Part shown: piece by piece, positions 18,573 through 26,321 of the stretch
How the letters are laid out: the number at the start of each line of letters is the position of its first letter
Numbering within the stretch: the stretch's first letter is position 1
DNA from: Planctomonas psychrotolerans
GTDB taxonomy: Bacteria; Actinomycetota; Actinomycetes; Actinomycetales; Microbacteriaceae
NCBI RefSeq assembly: GCF_008642235.1
Contig: NZ_SJEV01000001.1
Location: forward strand, 2,126,400 to 2,190,399
Direction: 5' to 3'
Length of the DNA: 64,000 bases
Translations under genes and position numbers: made by a program
Notes under the pieces: generated by a model
Told to the model about the DNA's origin: nothing
Seen by the model: the letters and a program-made list of their open reading frames with translations, nothing else
Databases searched by the model: none

Positions 18573-19694
18573 TCACCCGTCCTGGGGTTCCCGACCGGTC
18601 GACAGTCGCGGGACGATGCCCTGCACGATCCGGTGGATGTCGAATGCCACTGAGGCGACGCCCGTGAGCACGCCGCTGTGCGCGCTCTGGTACTCGCCCA
18701 ATCGTTCGAGCAGAACGTCCAGCGCTCGTTCGGCATCCGACTGCCTCTGCGCCTCATCGTCCCCGGTTTCCCAGGCCCGCAGCAGTTCGGCCGCGGTGCG
18801 CAGCGAGTCGCTCAGCGGCTCGGCCAGCTCTCGGGGCACGGTCACCGTGAACGGCGAACCCCAGACGGCGCTCGCGAGCGTCTCGCTGATGTCGCGGATG
18901 TGGAAGCTCACATTCTCGAGCACCTCGAGGTCGCGGCGCTCGGCCTGCACGTCGCGCACATGGCGGCGCGCCCGGAGATTGGCTCGCCGGCTCTCCGCCG
19001 CCGTCTGCATGGCCTCCCGGACGTCGCTCCCCACCGCGGCGAGACCCGCGGCCGACCCGGCCCACTCGGCGTGTTCCGGGGGCCACTGTTCGACGAGAGC
19101 CGAGCCCATGTCGTCCAGATACCCGGCGAGGGTGACCCGGAAGCTCGACAGTTTCCGGTCGGCCGCCGCCCCATGCAGCGGCGGGACGACGATCGCGTTG
19201 ACGGCGAGTCCGACGGCCACCCCGACGGCCATCTGCAGGAGGTAGGAGAAGGAATACACCCCGGGCTCGGCACCACCGATGACCAGGACGAACAGCGCGG
19301 CCACCGTGACGTACTCGCCACCCGCGCCGAACCGACGGATGCCGCCGATCACGACACCCAGGGCGATGACCAGCGAGATGCTGATGTAACGCGGTCCATC
19401 GAGGGCGACGACGCCCCAGGCGAGCAGGATTCCGATCGAGAGTCCGCTCAGGGTCTGCAGGCTGGTGCGCGCGGACCCCACGAGCGTCGCGCTCATGCTG
19501 ATCACCGCACCCAGCGGCGCGTAATAGGAGTACTGATCGACCTCGGCGGGCAGCAGGTGCGCGAGGAGCCATGCCACGCTCGCGGCGAGGGCGGTCTTCG
19601 CGGCGAGGAGCAGGCGCGAACCCGCGACGGCGGGTCGGAGTTCGTCGACGATGGTTCGGACGATCCGCCGCCCGACCATGCCGGGCCGGTTCAC
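18573..19694 (-). CDS. FUSC family transporter (aromatic acid exporter-like)
   Basis: A 373-residue membrane protein. About six N-terminal membrane segments (AAKTALAASVAWLLAHLL, APLGAVISMSATLVGSAR, SGLSIGILLAWGVVAL, VTVAALFVLVIGGAEPG, LLQMAVGVAVGLAVNAIVV) are followed by a soluble helical domain rich in charged residues. This is the FUSC/ArAE topology seen in fusaric acid and p-hydroxybenzoate exporters, here half-length. Its GTG overlaps the stop of the FAD monooxygenase gene (GTGA) and GGGGAGG precedes it, so it is the last gene of the type III PKS operon. It may export the phenolic product; this is inference from position. Confidence 0.82.
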   Translation of the reverse strand: MNRPGMVGRRIVRTIVDELRPAVAGSRLLLAAKTALAASVAWLLAHLLPAEVDQYSYYAPLGAVISMSATLVGSARTSLQTLSGLSIGILLAWGVVALDGPRYISISLVIALGVVIGGIRRFGAGGEYVTVAALFVLVIGGAEPGVYSFSYLLQMAVGVAVGLAVNAIVVPPLHGAAADRKLSSFRVTLAGYLDDMGSALVEQWPPEHAEWAGSAAGLAAVGSDVREAMQTAAESRRANLRARRHVRDVQAERRDLEVLENVSFHIRDISETLASAVWGSPFTVTVPRELAEPLSDSLRTAAELLRAWETGDDEAQRQSDAERALDVLLERLGEYQSAHSGVLTGVASVAFDIHRIVQGIVPRLSTGREPQDG

Positions 19695-20980
19695 GTCCGG
19701 CCTCCCCGCTTCGCCCAGCCCATGGCGTAGGCGCGGGCGAGCAGCCGGCCGGTCGGGGAGCGGAGGAGTACCCGCAGCACGACGTTCCGGCAGGCGAGGG
19801 TGAGCCCCCGAACCGGGCGCCCCAGCGCCATGTTCCCCTCCGACATGCGTGCCGCGATGCGGACGGACCGCTGCCGGTCCCGCTCGTACCGGCGCAGGTC
19901 GGCACGGTGCAGGTCGGCACGGTGCTCGTCGGCCAGTGCGGCGACCAGCACCGGGGCGAGCGCCACCGCGTCGAGCCAGCCGAGATTCATTCCCTGCCCA
20001 CCGATCGGGCTGACCTCGTGAGCGGCGTCGCCCACCAGAACGACCCGGCCCTCCACGAGTCGCGCGGGCGACTGCCGGCGCACGCGAAACGCGCTCACCA
20101 TGCTGTTGCTCGTCACCGAGAGGGTCTCCCCGGTGCGTTCGCGCACCAGTGCGGCCACGCCTACGGGCGTGGGGTTCTCCACGAGGTGCGTCGTGCGCAC
20201 CACCCAGCGTCGCATCCGCTCGGGCAGCGGGAACGACTCGACCACGCCGGAGGATTCGAGGTGCACCACGGCCACCGGGCCCTCGCCCGTGTCGTCGGCG
20301 AAATCTCCCATGACGTAGGTGTCCGGATACCGCCGCACGGACGTCGGGATGCCCGCGGCCCTCCGGAGGAAGCTGTGGGCGCCGTCGGCGGCGATCGCGA
20401 ACCGGCCGGTCACCTCGAACGCCCCGTCCGGCCCAGCCGCCCCGTCCGGCCCAGCCGCCCCGTCCGGCCCGACGCAGGTCAGCGTCACCGACGCGTCGGT
20501 CTGCCGCAGCCCCGTCACGCGCACCCCGCGGTGCATCGCGGACGGCGCGAGCTCGGCGAGGCGGGCGTCGAGGAGCGCCTGCGAGCGGTGCTGCGGTAGC
20601 GACACGACGAAGGGGAACGTGGGTGAGGCGACATCGAGGTGCACGTCGCCCAGGACGCGCCCTCGGAAGCGCGCCTGACCCCGCCGGATGCGAACGCACT
20701 CGCTCAGCACCGCATCCGCGAGGCCGACGCTCGCGAGCGCATCCATCGAGGGCGGGTGGATGCCGATCGCCCGCGACGATCGCGACGGCGCCGATCGGCG
20801 ATCGAGCACGGTGACGCCCAGCCCCTGCTGGGCCAGCAGGATGGCGAGGAAGACGCCGACCGGGCCGGCGCCCACGACGAGGACGTCGCTGTCAACGGCG
20901 CTCTCGAGCGGAGCACCGCCCTCGGGCGGAGCGGCGCCCTCGGGCGGAGCGCCGCCCGAGTCGGCGGGGGCGTCAGGCAC
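19691..20980 (-). CDS. FAD-dependent monooxygenase of the PKS operon
   Basis: A 429-residue class A flavoprotein monooxygenase. The FAD-binding motifs are VLVVGAGPVGVFLAILLA with VLDRR, the IAADGAHS (DG) motif, and VVLVGDAAHEVSPIGGQGMN (GD motif), with no membrane segment. It would hydroxylate an aromatic ring with NAD(P)H. Low-complexity insertions arise from DNA repeats: GAAGPDGAAGPDGA in the substrate domain and APPEG repeats before the first strand. The GTG start overlaps the methyltransferase end by 8 nt. By position it matches the tailoring hydroxylase of type III PKS phenolic lipid operons, such as srsC of Streptomyces griseus. Confidence 0.88.
   Translation of the reverse strand: MPDAPADSGGAPPEGAAPPEGGAPLESAVDSDVLVVGAGPVGVFLAILLAQQGLGVTVLDRRSAPSRSSRAIGIHPPSMDALASVGLADAVLSECVRIRRGQARFRGRVLGDVHLDVASPTFPFVVSLPQHRSQALLDARLAELAPSAMHRGVRVTGLRQTDASVTLTCVGPDGAAGPDGAAGPDGAFEVTGRFAIAADGAHSFLRRAAGIPTSVRRYPDTYVMGDFADDTGEGPVAVVHLESSGVVESFPLPERMRRWVVRTTHLVENPTPVGVAALVRERTGETLSVTSNSMVSAFRVRRQSPARLVEGRVVLVGDAAHEVSPIGGQGMNLGWLDAVALAPVLVAALADEHRADLHRADLRRYERDRQRSVRIAARMSEGNMALGRPVRGLTLACRNVVLRVLLRSPTGRLLARAYAMGWAKRGGRT
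20422..20471. repeat. 18-bp tandem repeat in the FAD monooxygenase gene
   Basis: About 2.8 copies of GCCCCGTCCGGCCCAGCC, in frame, encoding GPDGAA repeats in a loop of the substrate domain. The repeat period preserves the frame. Confidence 0.9.
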
Positions 20981-21677
20981 GCTGCGCCGCGGGATGGACG
21001 AGGATCGTGCGGAAGGGGAACATCGGGATCGCCGCCCATGTCGGTGGAACCACCGCGTTCAGCTCGGGGGCGGTGTAGCTCCGTCGGATGGACATCCGTC
21101 CGTCGTAGTGCAGAAAGGTACCGCGGGCGACGGGCCAGGTGGCGGCCGAGTAGAGGGCGTAGGCCAGGCGGCTCCGGGCGATGTCGCTGTGCACCACGCG
21201 TCCGGCGCAGAGTGCCTCGCAGTCCGCGAGCAGCGCATCGAGCTCGGCGGGCGACAGGTGGTGCAGCAGGTGGTTGGAGGTGACGAGGTCGAATCGGCGC
21301 CCCTCGGCGACCAGGTCGGCGCTCGACGCGCGACGGAACGTGACGCCCGGCACCGGGGTCTGGCGCGTCGCGAACGCGTGCGCGCGCTCATCGGGATCGA
21401 TGGCCGTGATGTCGAGGAGCAGACCGTCGCGCGCCGCCCAGCGGGCGATCGCCCGCGGCACGTCGCCCCCGCCCGATCCGATGTCGAGCAGGCTGCGGGG
21501 CTCGGTGGGCGACAGCAGTGGACGGAGGGATCGCCGATAGACGGCGCGCCAGCCGGCGACGAGGGCGTTCACGGTGCGGAATGCGCGGTAGGTGCGGTCG
21601 AGCGCGGCCGGATCGCAGTCCGGGTCGTCCATCAACTCCCGTTCGTCGACCGCGCGATGGGCGAGGCTTCGGGTCAC
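20973..21677 (-). CDS. Class I SAM methyltransferase of the PKS operon
   Basis: A 234-residue methyltransferase: motif I LLDIGSGGGDVPRAIA, an acidic residue after strand 2 (ITAIDPDERA), SADLVAEGRRFDLVTSNHLLHHL (motif for strand 4), ending with a hydrophobic PELNAVVPPTWAAIPMFPF segment. It resembles UbiE/SmtA-type small-molecule methyltransferases. The GTG start shares GTGA with the PKS stop, and the end overlaps the monooxygenase start, so the three proteins are made together. It probably methylates the polyketide product on oxygen or carbon; the equivalent srsB gene of Streptomyces encodes a different methyltransferase fold. Confidence 0.88.
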   Translation of the reverse strand: MTRSLAHRAVDERELMDDPDCDPAALDRTYRAFRTVNALVAGWRAVYRRSLRPLLSPTEPRSLLDIGSGGGDVPRAIARWAARDGLLLDITAIDPDERAHAFATRQTPVPGVTFRRASSADLVAEGRRFDLVTSNHLLHHLSPAELDALLADCEALCAGRVVHSDIARSRLAYALYSAATWPVARGTFLHYDGRMSIRRSYTAPELNAVVPPTWAAIPMFPFRTILVHPAAQRA

Positions 21678-22900
21678 TCCGCGGACGCCCCGCTGGAGAT
21701 CAGCGCGTCGGCGCCGGCACGTGCGGCGACGGCGGGCACCCGGGTCATCAGCGCGGTCTCCACGGTGAGACCGGGGCCGAATGCCATCGCGCACACGCGC
21801 TCGGATCCGGGGGATCGCACACCATCCGTCTGCGCTTCCGCATCCGCTTCCGCCGGCGACGCGGCCTCGAGGATGCGCTTCAGCACGAACAGCACGGTGG
21901 CGCTGCTCATGTTGCCGTAATCGTGCAGGATCGCCCGCGACGGCTCGAGCTGCTCCGGGGTGAGGCCGAGATTGATTTCCACCTTGTCGAGGATGCTGCG
22001 CCCGCCGGGGTGGATGGCCCAGTGCTCGATGTCCCGATACGGCAGACCGGGAAGGTCGGCATCGTGGGCGAGCAGGGGCGCGAGCGCACCGCGGATGTGT
22101 TCCTCGATGATGCGCGGCACGTAGCCCGAGAGCACCATCTCGAAGCCCGCCTCCCCGATCTTCCACGCCATGTCCGCCTCACCCACCGGCGTCAGCACCG
22201 TCTCGAACGAGTCGAGGACCAGGGTGGGCATGTCGGGAGGCGCCGGCCGAGCGGTCACGATGGCGGCCGCGGCTCCGTCCGCGAACACGGAGTTGGCCAC
22301 GATCGTGTCGGGGTCGTTGGACGAGCGCACGTGCAGTGTGCACAGCTCCGCGCAGATGACGAGCACCACCGCGTTCGGGTCGACGTCGCAGAAGGCCTTC
22401 GCGGCGCGGAGCGCGGGGAAGGCCGCGTAGCAGCCCATGAACCCGAGGTGGTAGCGCTGCGTGCTGGCGCGCAGCCCGAGCCCCCGCACCACCTGGTAGT
22501 CCGGGCCGGGCGCGTAGAAGCCGGTGCAGGAGACGGTGATGACGTGCGTGACGTCGTCGGTCGACAGGTCGGGGCAGGCGTCGAGTGCGCGGCGCCCGGC
22601 GTCCAGGAAGAGCGGAGTGGCCTGCTCGATGTAGAGCTCGTTGCGAGCGCCGGTGCCGGGGGAGAGGATGCGGCCGGTTCCGGCGTCGTAGAATTGCGGC
22701 TCACCGTCCTGGGCGGAGAAGCTGAGCTCCTCCACCACGCTGTACCGGGTCTCGATGCCGGAGGCGTCGAACGCGGCGGAGATCAGTCGCTGCCCCAGCC
22801 TGGTGAGCTCGGGTTGAGCGGTGAAGATGTCGCGGATCTCGGACTGCGCGAACGCCGTCGTCGGGACGGCGGTGGCAATCGACCTCAGGCGAACGGGCAT
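21674..22900 (-). CDS. Type III polyketide synthase
   Basis: A 408-residue homodimeric ketosynthase of the chalcone synthase superfamily. The catalytic triad is visible: Cys157 in GFMGCYAAFPAL, His297 in WAIHPGG and Asn330 in YGNMSSAT. The C-terminal GPG loop reads AFGPGLTVE. It extends an acyl-CoA starter with malonyl- or methylmalonyl-CoA and cyclises the chain to a resorcinol or pyrone. The FYAPGPDYQ and GCYAAFPALR sequences fit the bacterial alkylresorcinol/alkylpyrone branch. It is the first gene of a four-gene operon with methyltransferase, monooxygenase and exporter. A TAGAAT box 5 nt before the ATG suggests a leaderless mRNA. Confidence 0.93.
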   Translation of the reverse strand: MPVRLRSIATAVPTTAFAQSEIRDIFTAQPELTRLGQRLISAAFDASGIETRYSVVEELSFSAQDGEPQFYDAGTGRILSPGTGARNELYIEQATPLFLDAGRRALDACPDLSTDDVTHVITVSCTGFYAPGPDYQVVRGLGLRASTQRYHLGFMGCYAAFPALRAAKAFCDVDPNAVVLVICAELCTLHVRSSNDPDTIVANSVFADGAAAAIVTARPAPPDMPTLVLDSFETVLTPVGEADMAWKIGEAGFEMVLSGYVPRIIEEHIRGALAPLLAHDADLPGLPYRDIEHWAIHPGGRSILDKVEINLGLTPEQLEPSRAILHDYGNMSSATVLFVLKRILEAASPAEADAEAQTDGVRSPGSERVCAMAFGPGLTVETALMTRVPAVAARAGADALISSGASAE

Positions 22901-22905
22901 GCCTC

Positions 22906-22911
22906 ATTCTA
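22906..22911 (-). promoter_or_regulatory. -10 box of the PKS operon, leaderless
   Basis: TAGAAT on the minus strand, 5 nt before the ATG at 22900. The expected -35 position (about 22929-22934) falls at the edge of the TGTGC repeat and shows no consensus. Confidence 0.55.
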
Positions 22912-22930
22912 GGTACGCCTTCGCCCGGCC

Positions 22931-22955
22931 TGTGCTGTGCTGTGCTGTGCTGTGC
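22931..22955. repeat. Microsatellite (TGTGC)5 in the PKS promoter region
   Basis: Five perfect copies of a 5-bp unit, 20-44 bp upstream of the PKS -10 box, in an 80-bp gap between the CoA-binding gene and the PKS gene. The unit is outside any coding sequence. Confidence 0.95.
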
Positions 22956-22980
22956 TGCCTACCAGGGCCGTGCTGGAGTA

Positions 22981-23646
22981 CTAGCCGGCGGCCCTCCGCG
23001 CGGAGATGACGCCCGTGTCGAAGCCGAGCAGGTGCAGTCCGCCGGAGAAGCGGGCGTGCTCGACCTTCATGCACCGGTCCATCACGACGGTCAGTCCGGC
23101 CGCCTCGGCGTACTCGGCGGCGTCCTGGTTCCAGATGCCGAGCTGCACCCAGATAGTCGGAGCACCTGCCGCCACCACCTCGTCCACCACGCCGGGGATG
23201 TCGCCGGCCTTGCGGAAGACGCCCACGATGTCGGGCACCTCGGGCAGCGACGCGAGGTCGGAATAGGCCTTCTCGCCGAGGATGGTGTCGGCGTTGGGGT
23301 TCACGAAGTACACGCGGTAGTCGCTGGACTGCTGCAGATAGGTGCCGACGAAGTAACTGGAACGCGCCGGATTCGGCGAGGCGCCGACGATCGCCACCGA
23401 CTTCGCCCGGCGGAGGATGCCCTGGCGTTCGCGGGCGGTGGGCCCCACCCAGGTGCGCTGGGACTTCAGCAGCTTCGCCAGCGGGCTGGAGGCGGGCAGG
23501 TCGCAGGTGAGGCCGTTGGCCAACTGCGCGGTGGTCGTGCCCTGCGCGCTGTCGTCCACCGGTTTCGTGGCCCCGTCGTCGGCCGTGGCGGCCGGATGCG
23601 CGTGCGTGGTGGAGGCGGGCGGGAGCCCACCCGTGTCGAAGCTCAC
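22981..23646 (-). CDS. CoA-binding domain protein (YccU-like)
   Basis: A 221-residue protein with a succinyl-CoA-synthetase-type CoA-binding Rossmann domain: SVAIVGASPNPARSSYFVG, VYFVNPNADTILGEKAY, DIVGVFRKAGDIPGVVDE and IWVQLGIWNQDAAEYAEAAG, ending VVMDRCMKVEHARF. About 75 residues precede the domain, Ala/Thr-rich. Orthologues are widely conserved and often sit beside metY. The GTG start overlaps the metY stop as GTGA and is preceded by GGGAGG. A regulatory or CoA-sensing role in methionine metabolism is possible but not established. Confidence 0.88.
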   Translation of the reverse strand: MSFDTGGLPPASTTHAHPAATADDGATKPVDDSAQGTTTAQLANGLTCDLPASSPLAKLLKSQRTWVGPTARERQGILRRAKSVAIVGASPNPARSSYFVGTYLQQSSDYRVYFVNPNADTILGEKAYSDLASLPEVPDIVGVFRKAGDIPGVVDEVVAAGAPTIWVQLGIWNQDAAEYAEAAGLTVVMDRCMKVEHARFSGGLHLLGFDTGVISARRAAG

Positions 23647-24953
23647 GACGTTCCTCCCGTGGCGGCGTCCTTCATGGCGGCATCGAGTGCCTGATCGAGA
23701 TCGTAGAGAATGTCGTCGGCATCCTCTATCCCCACGCTGATCCGCACGATCCCGGGCCGCACGCCGGCATCTACGAGCTGCTCCTCGCTCAACTGCGCGT
23801 GGGTCGTCGACGCGGGGTGGATGACGAGCGTCTTGGCGTCGCCGATGTTGGCGAGGTGGCTCGCGAGCTCGACCGACTCGATGAACCTCTGGCCTGCGGC
23901 GCGACCGCCGCGGATCTCGAAGCTGAAAACCGAGCCGGGGCCCTTCGGCAGGTACTTGAGCGCCCGCTCGTGGTGCGGATGACCGGGCAGCCCCGCCCAG
24001 TGCACCGCCGAGATGCGCGGATCGGCGTCCAGCCACTCGGCGACCGTCCGGGCGTTGTCCACGTGCGCCTGCATCCGATACGGCAGGGTCTCCACCCCCT
24101 GGGCGAGCAGGAACGCGGAGTGCGGCGCGAGTGCGGGCCCGATGTCGCGCAGTTGCTCGGCCCGCAGTCGGGTGAGGAAGGCGTACTCGCCGAAGTTGCC
24201 CGACCAATTGAGGCCGCCGTAGCTCGGTACGGTCGTGTCGAACAGCGGGAAGCGCTCGCCGCTCCAGTCGAACAGTCCGGACTCCACCACGACGCCGCCG
24301 AGGGTGGTGCCGTGGCCACCGAGGAACTTCGTCGCCGAGTGGATCACGATGTCGGCGCCCCACTCGATCGGGCGGTTCAGATACGGCGTCGCGATCGTCG
24401 AGTCGATGATCAACGGAATGCCTGCGGCGTGGGCGACCTCGGCCAGCCCCTCGATGTCGGCGACCTCGCCCGACGGATTGGCCACGGTCTCGGCGAAGAG
24501 CAGCTTCGTGGTGGGGGTGATCGCGGCGGCGTAGGCGGCGGGGTCCGACGACTGCACGAACGTCGTGTCCACGCCGAATCGTCGCAGGGTGACGTCGAGC
24601 TGGGTGATCGATCCGCCGTAGAGGTTCGCCGACGACACGATGGAGTCCCCGGCGCCGGCGAGCGACGCGAAGGTGATGTACTGCGCCGACAGTCCGCTGG
24701 CGGTGGCCACCGCGCCGAGCCCGCCCTCGAGGCTCGCGACGCGCTCCTCGAAGGACGCCACGGTCGGGTTCGACAGGCGCGAGTAGACGTTCCCGTACTT
24801 CTGCAGGGCGAAGCGGGCCGCGGCATCCGCGGTGTCGTCGAAGACGAAGGCGCTGGACTGGTAGATGGGCAGGGCGCGGGCGCCGGTGGTGGCGTCGGGG
24901 ATGTTGCCGGCATGGATCGAGCGGGTCTTGAAGCCGTATTCGCGGTCTGCCAT
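23643..24953 (-). CDS. metY: O-acetylhomoserine aminocarboxypropyltransferase (sulfhydrylase)
   Basis: A 436-residue PLP enzyme of the Cys/Met metabolism family. Visible features: the N-terminal GFKTRSIHAG and PIYQSSAFVFDD, YSRLSNPT (phosphate-binding Arg/Tyr of the partner subunit), SGLSAQ, and the PLP lysine in HSATKFLGGHG; the length is that of MetY rather than the shorter MetB (about 380). It makes homocysteine from O-acetylhomoserine and sulfide. TAGCGT lies 7 nt before the ATG (24961-24966), pointing to a leaderless mRNA; no SAM-type riboswitch can be placed in such a leader. It is co-transcribed with the CoA-binding protein. Confidence 0.92.
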   Translation of the reverse strand: MADREYGFKTRSIHAGNIPDATTGARALPIYQSSAFVFDDTADAAARFALQKYGNVYSRLSNPTVASFEERVASLEGGLGAVATASGLSAQYITFASLAGAGDSIVSSANLYGGSITQLDVTLRRFGVDTTFVQSSDPAAYAAAITPTTKLLFAETVANPSGEVADIEGLAEVAHAAGIPLIIDSTIATPYLNRPIEWGADIVIHSATKFLGGHGTTLGGVVVESGLFDWSGERFPLFDTTVPSYGGLNWSGNFGEYAFLTRLRAEQLRDIGPALAPHSAFLLAQGVETLPYRMQAHVDNARTVAEWLDADPRISAVHWAGLPGHPHHERALKYLPKGPGSVFSFEIRGGRAAGQRFIESVELASHLANIGDAKTLVIHPASTTHAQLSEEQLVDAGVRPGIVRISVGIEDADDILYDLDQALDAAMKDAATGGTS

Positions 24954-25026
24954 GTCGATCACGCTATACGAGCCGTGCGGTCGCCCCCGGCGCTCCCGTA
25001 ACACGGCGTCGCGGACGTGCGGCGCG

Positions 25027-25039
25027 GGCACGGCGTGCC
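25027..25039. promoter_or_regulatory. Possible operator upstream of the Gfo/Idh-GH27 operon
   Basis: GGCACG and CGTGCC arms around a single G form a 13-bp palindrome about 56 bp upstream of the Gfo/Idh start. It is GC-rich, so chance occurrence is not excluded, and it does not match the operator at 31071. Confidence 0.3.
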
Positions 25040-25094
25040 GGACGTGCCTAGGCTTGATGCTGTTTGATCTCGACCCCAACGATGAGGAGAAGGC

Positions 25095-26321
25095 ATGGGC
25101 ATCACAATCGGATTCGTCGGCGCCGGCCAGTTCGCCGGCCATTTCATGAACCTGTTCGGACTGCACCCCGACGTGGACGCGGTGTACGCGACCGACGTCG
25201 TGCCCGAGCGCGCCGAGGAGCACCGCGAGCGCTACGGCCTCGCCGGAACCTTCCCGGACTTCGACGCCCTGCTGGAATCCGACGTGGACGCGGTCGCCAT
25301 CTTCACTCAGCGCTGGACGCACGGTCCGCTGGTGCTGAAGGCCCTCGAGGCGGGCAAGCACGTGTACTCGGCCGTGCCCATGGCCATCTCCGTGGAGGAG
25401 ATCGAGGCCATCGTGAAGAAGGTGGAGGAGACCGGCCTCACCTACATGATGGGCGAGACGAGCTACTACAACCCCGCGGTGGTCTACGCCCGCTCGCAGA
25501 TCGCCTCCGGCACGTGGGGACGCGTCTTCTACTCCGAGGGCGACTACGTGCACGACATGGACAACGGGTTCTACGCGGCCTACCAGTTCAGCGGCGGCGA
25601 CGCCTGGAAGGCGACGGCCAGCTACCCGCCCATGCTCTACCCCACGCACGCCATCGGCGGCGTGCTGGGTGCCGTGCCCTCGCACGCCGTCAGCGTGAGC
25701 TGCATCGGCATCCCCGACGACCGGGGCGACGGGGTGTTCGACAAGGACGTGTCGCTGTGGGGCAACACCTACTCGAACATGTCGGCCCTGTTCGCGCTCG
25801 CCGACGGCGGCGTCATGCGCACCAACGAGTTCCGACGGGTGGGCCACCCCGCGGCCGCCCACGAGTCCCGCTTCCGCTTCTACGGCACCGACGGCGTGAT
25901 GGAGCAGACCTCCACGGGCGCCGCCGAGAGCGACCGCGACTCCATCGCCGACATCGGCGACCTGTTCCAGACCAAGGTGGACATCGACCCGGAGTCCGAC
26001 GAGTACAAGGACATCGATCCCGACCTGCTGAACAGCTTCGTCAGCGGCACGGCAAAGGTGCACGACCGCAGCCGCCTGCCGCAGGAGTTCGAGGGCGCGC
26101 GGAACGGGCACGAGGGCGCCCACCACTTCCTCGCCGACGACTTCGTGCGGGCCGTGCGCGACCGCACGCTCCCGCCCGTGAACGCCTGGCTGTCGGCGCG
26201 GTTCACCGTGCCGGGCATCGTGGCCTACGAGTCCGCGCAGCGCGACGGGGAGCGTCTCCCCATTCCCGACTTCGGCGACGTGCCGGCCTCGCTCACGGGC
26301 GGCTCGGAGGCCACCGCGTGA
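25095..26321 (+). CDS. Gfo/Idh/MocA family oxidoreductase
   Basis: A 408-residue NAD(P)-dependent dehydrogenase. The N-terminal Rossmann domain begins at once with IGFVGAGQFAGHF, followed by the EAGKHVYSAVPMA strand that in this family reads EKP (here SAVP, so the usual catalytic Lys of the EKP motif is absent), then the alpha/beta substrate domain with HAIGGVLG. Loss of the EKP Lys suggests altered chemistry or a hydratase/isomerase-like use. GAGGAG precedes the ATG by 7 nt. Its stop overlaps the GH27 start (GTGA), so it is likely to process a galactoside or its oxidised derivative together with that enzyme. Confidence 0.87.
   Translation: MGITIGFVGAGQFAGHFMNLFGLHPDVDAVYATDVVPERAEEHRERYGLAGTFPDFDALLESDVDAVAIFTQRWTHGPLVLKALEAGKHVYSAVPMAISVEEIEAIVKKVEETGLTYMMGETSYYNPAVVYARSQIASGTWGRVFYSEGDYVHDMDNGFYAAYQFSGGDAWKATASYPPMLYPTHAIGGVLGAVPSHAVSVSCIGIPDDRGDGVFDKDVSLWGNTYSNMSALFALADGGVMRTNEFRRVGHPAAAHESRFRFYGTDGVMEQTSTGAAESDRDSIADIGDLFQTKVDIDPESDEYKDIDPDLLNSFVSGTAKVHDRSRLPQEFEGARNGHEGAHHFLADDFVRAVRDRTLPPVNAWLSARFTVPGIVAYESAQRDGERLPIPDFGDVPASLTGGSEATA

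Noticed and set aside
22981-24363. Extended N-terminus of the CoA-binding protein into the metY region
   Set aside because: The upstream part is out of frame with metY and Arg-rich; GGGAGG and GTGA place the start at 23646.
24953-25094. SAM riboswitch before metY
   Set aside because: The likely transcription start is at or next to the start codon, and the short divergent region shows no paired helices of a riboswitch on the metY strand.
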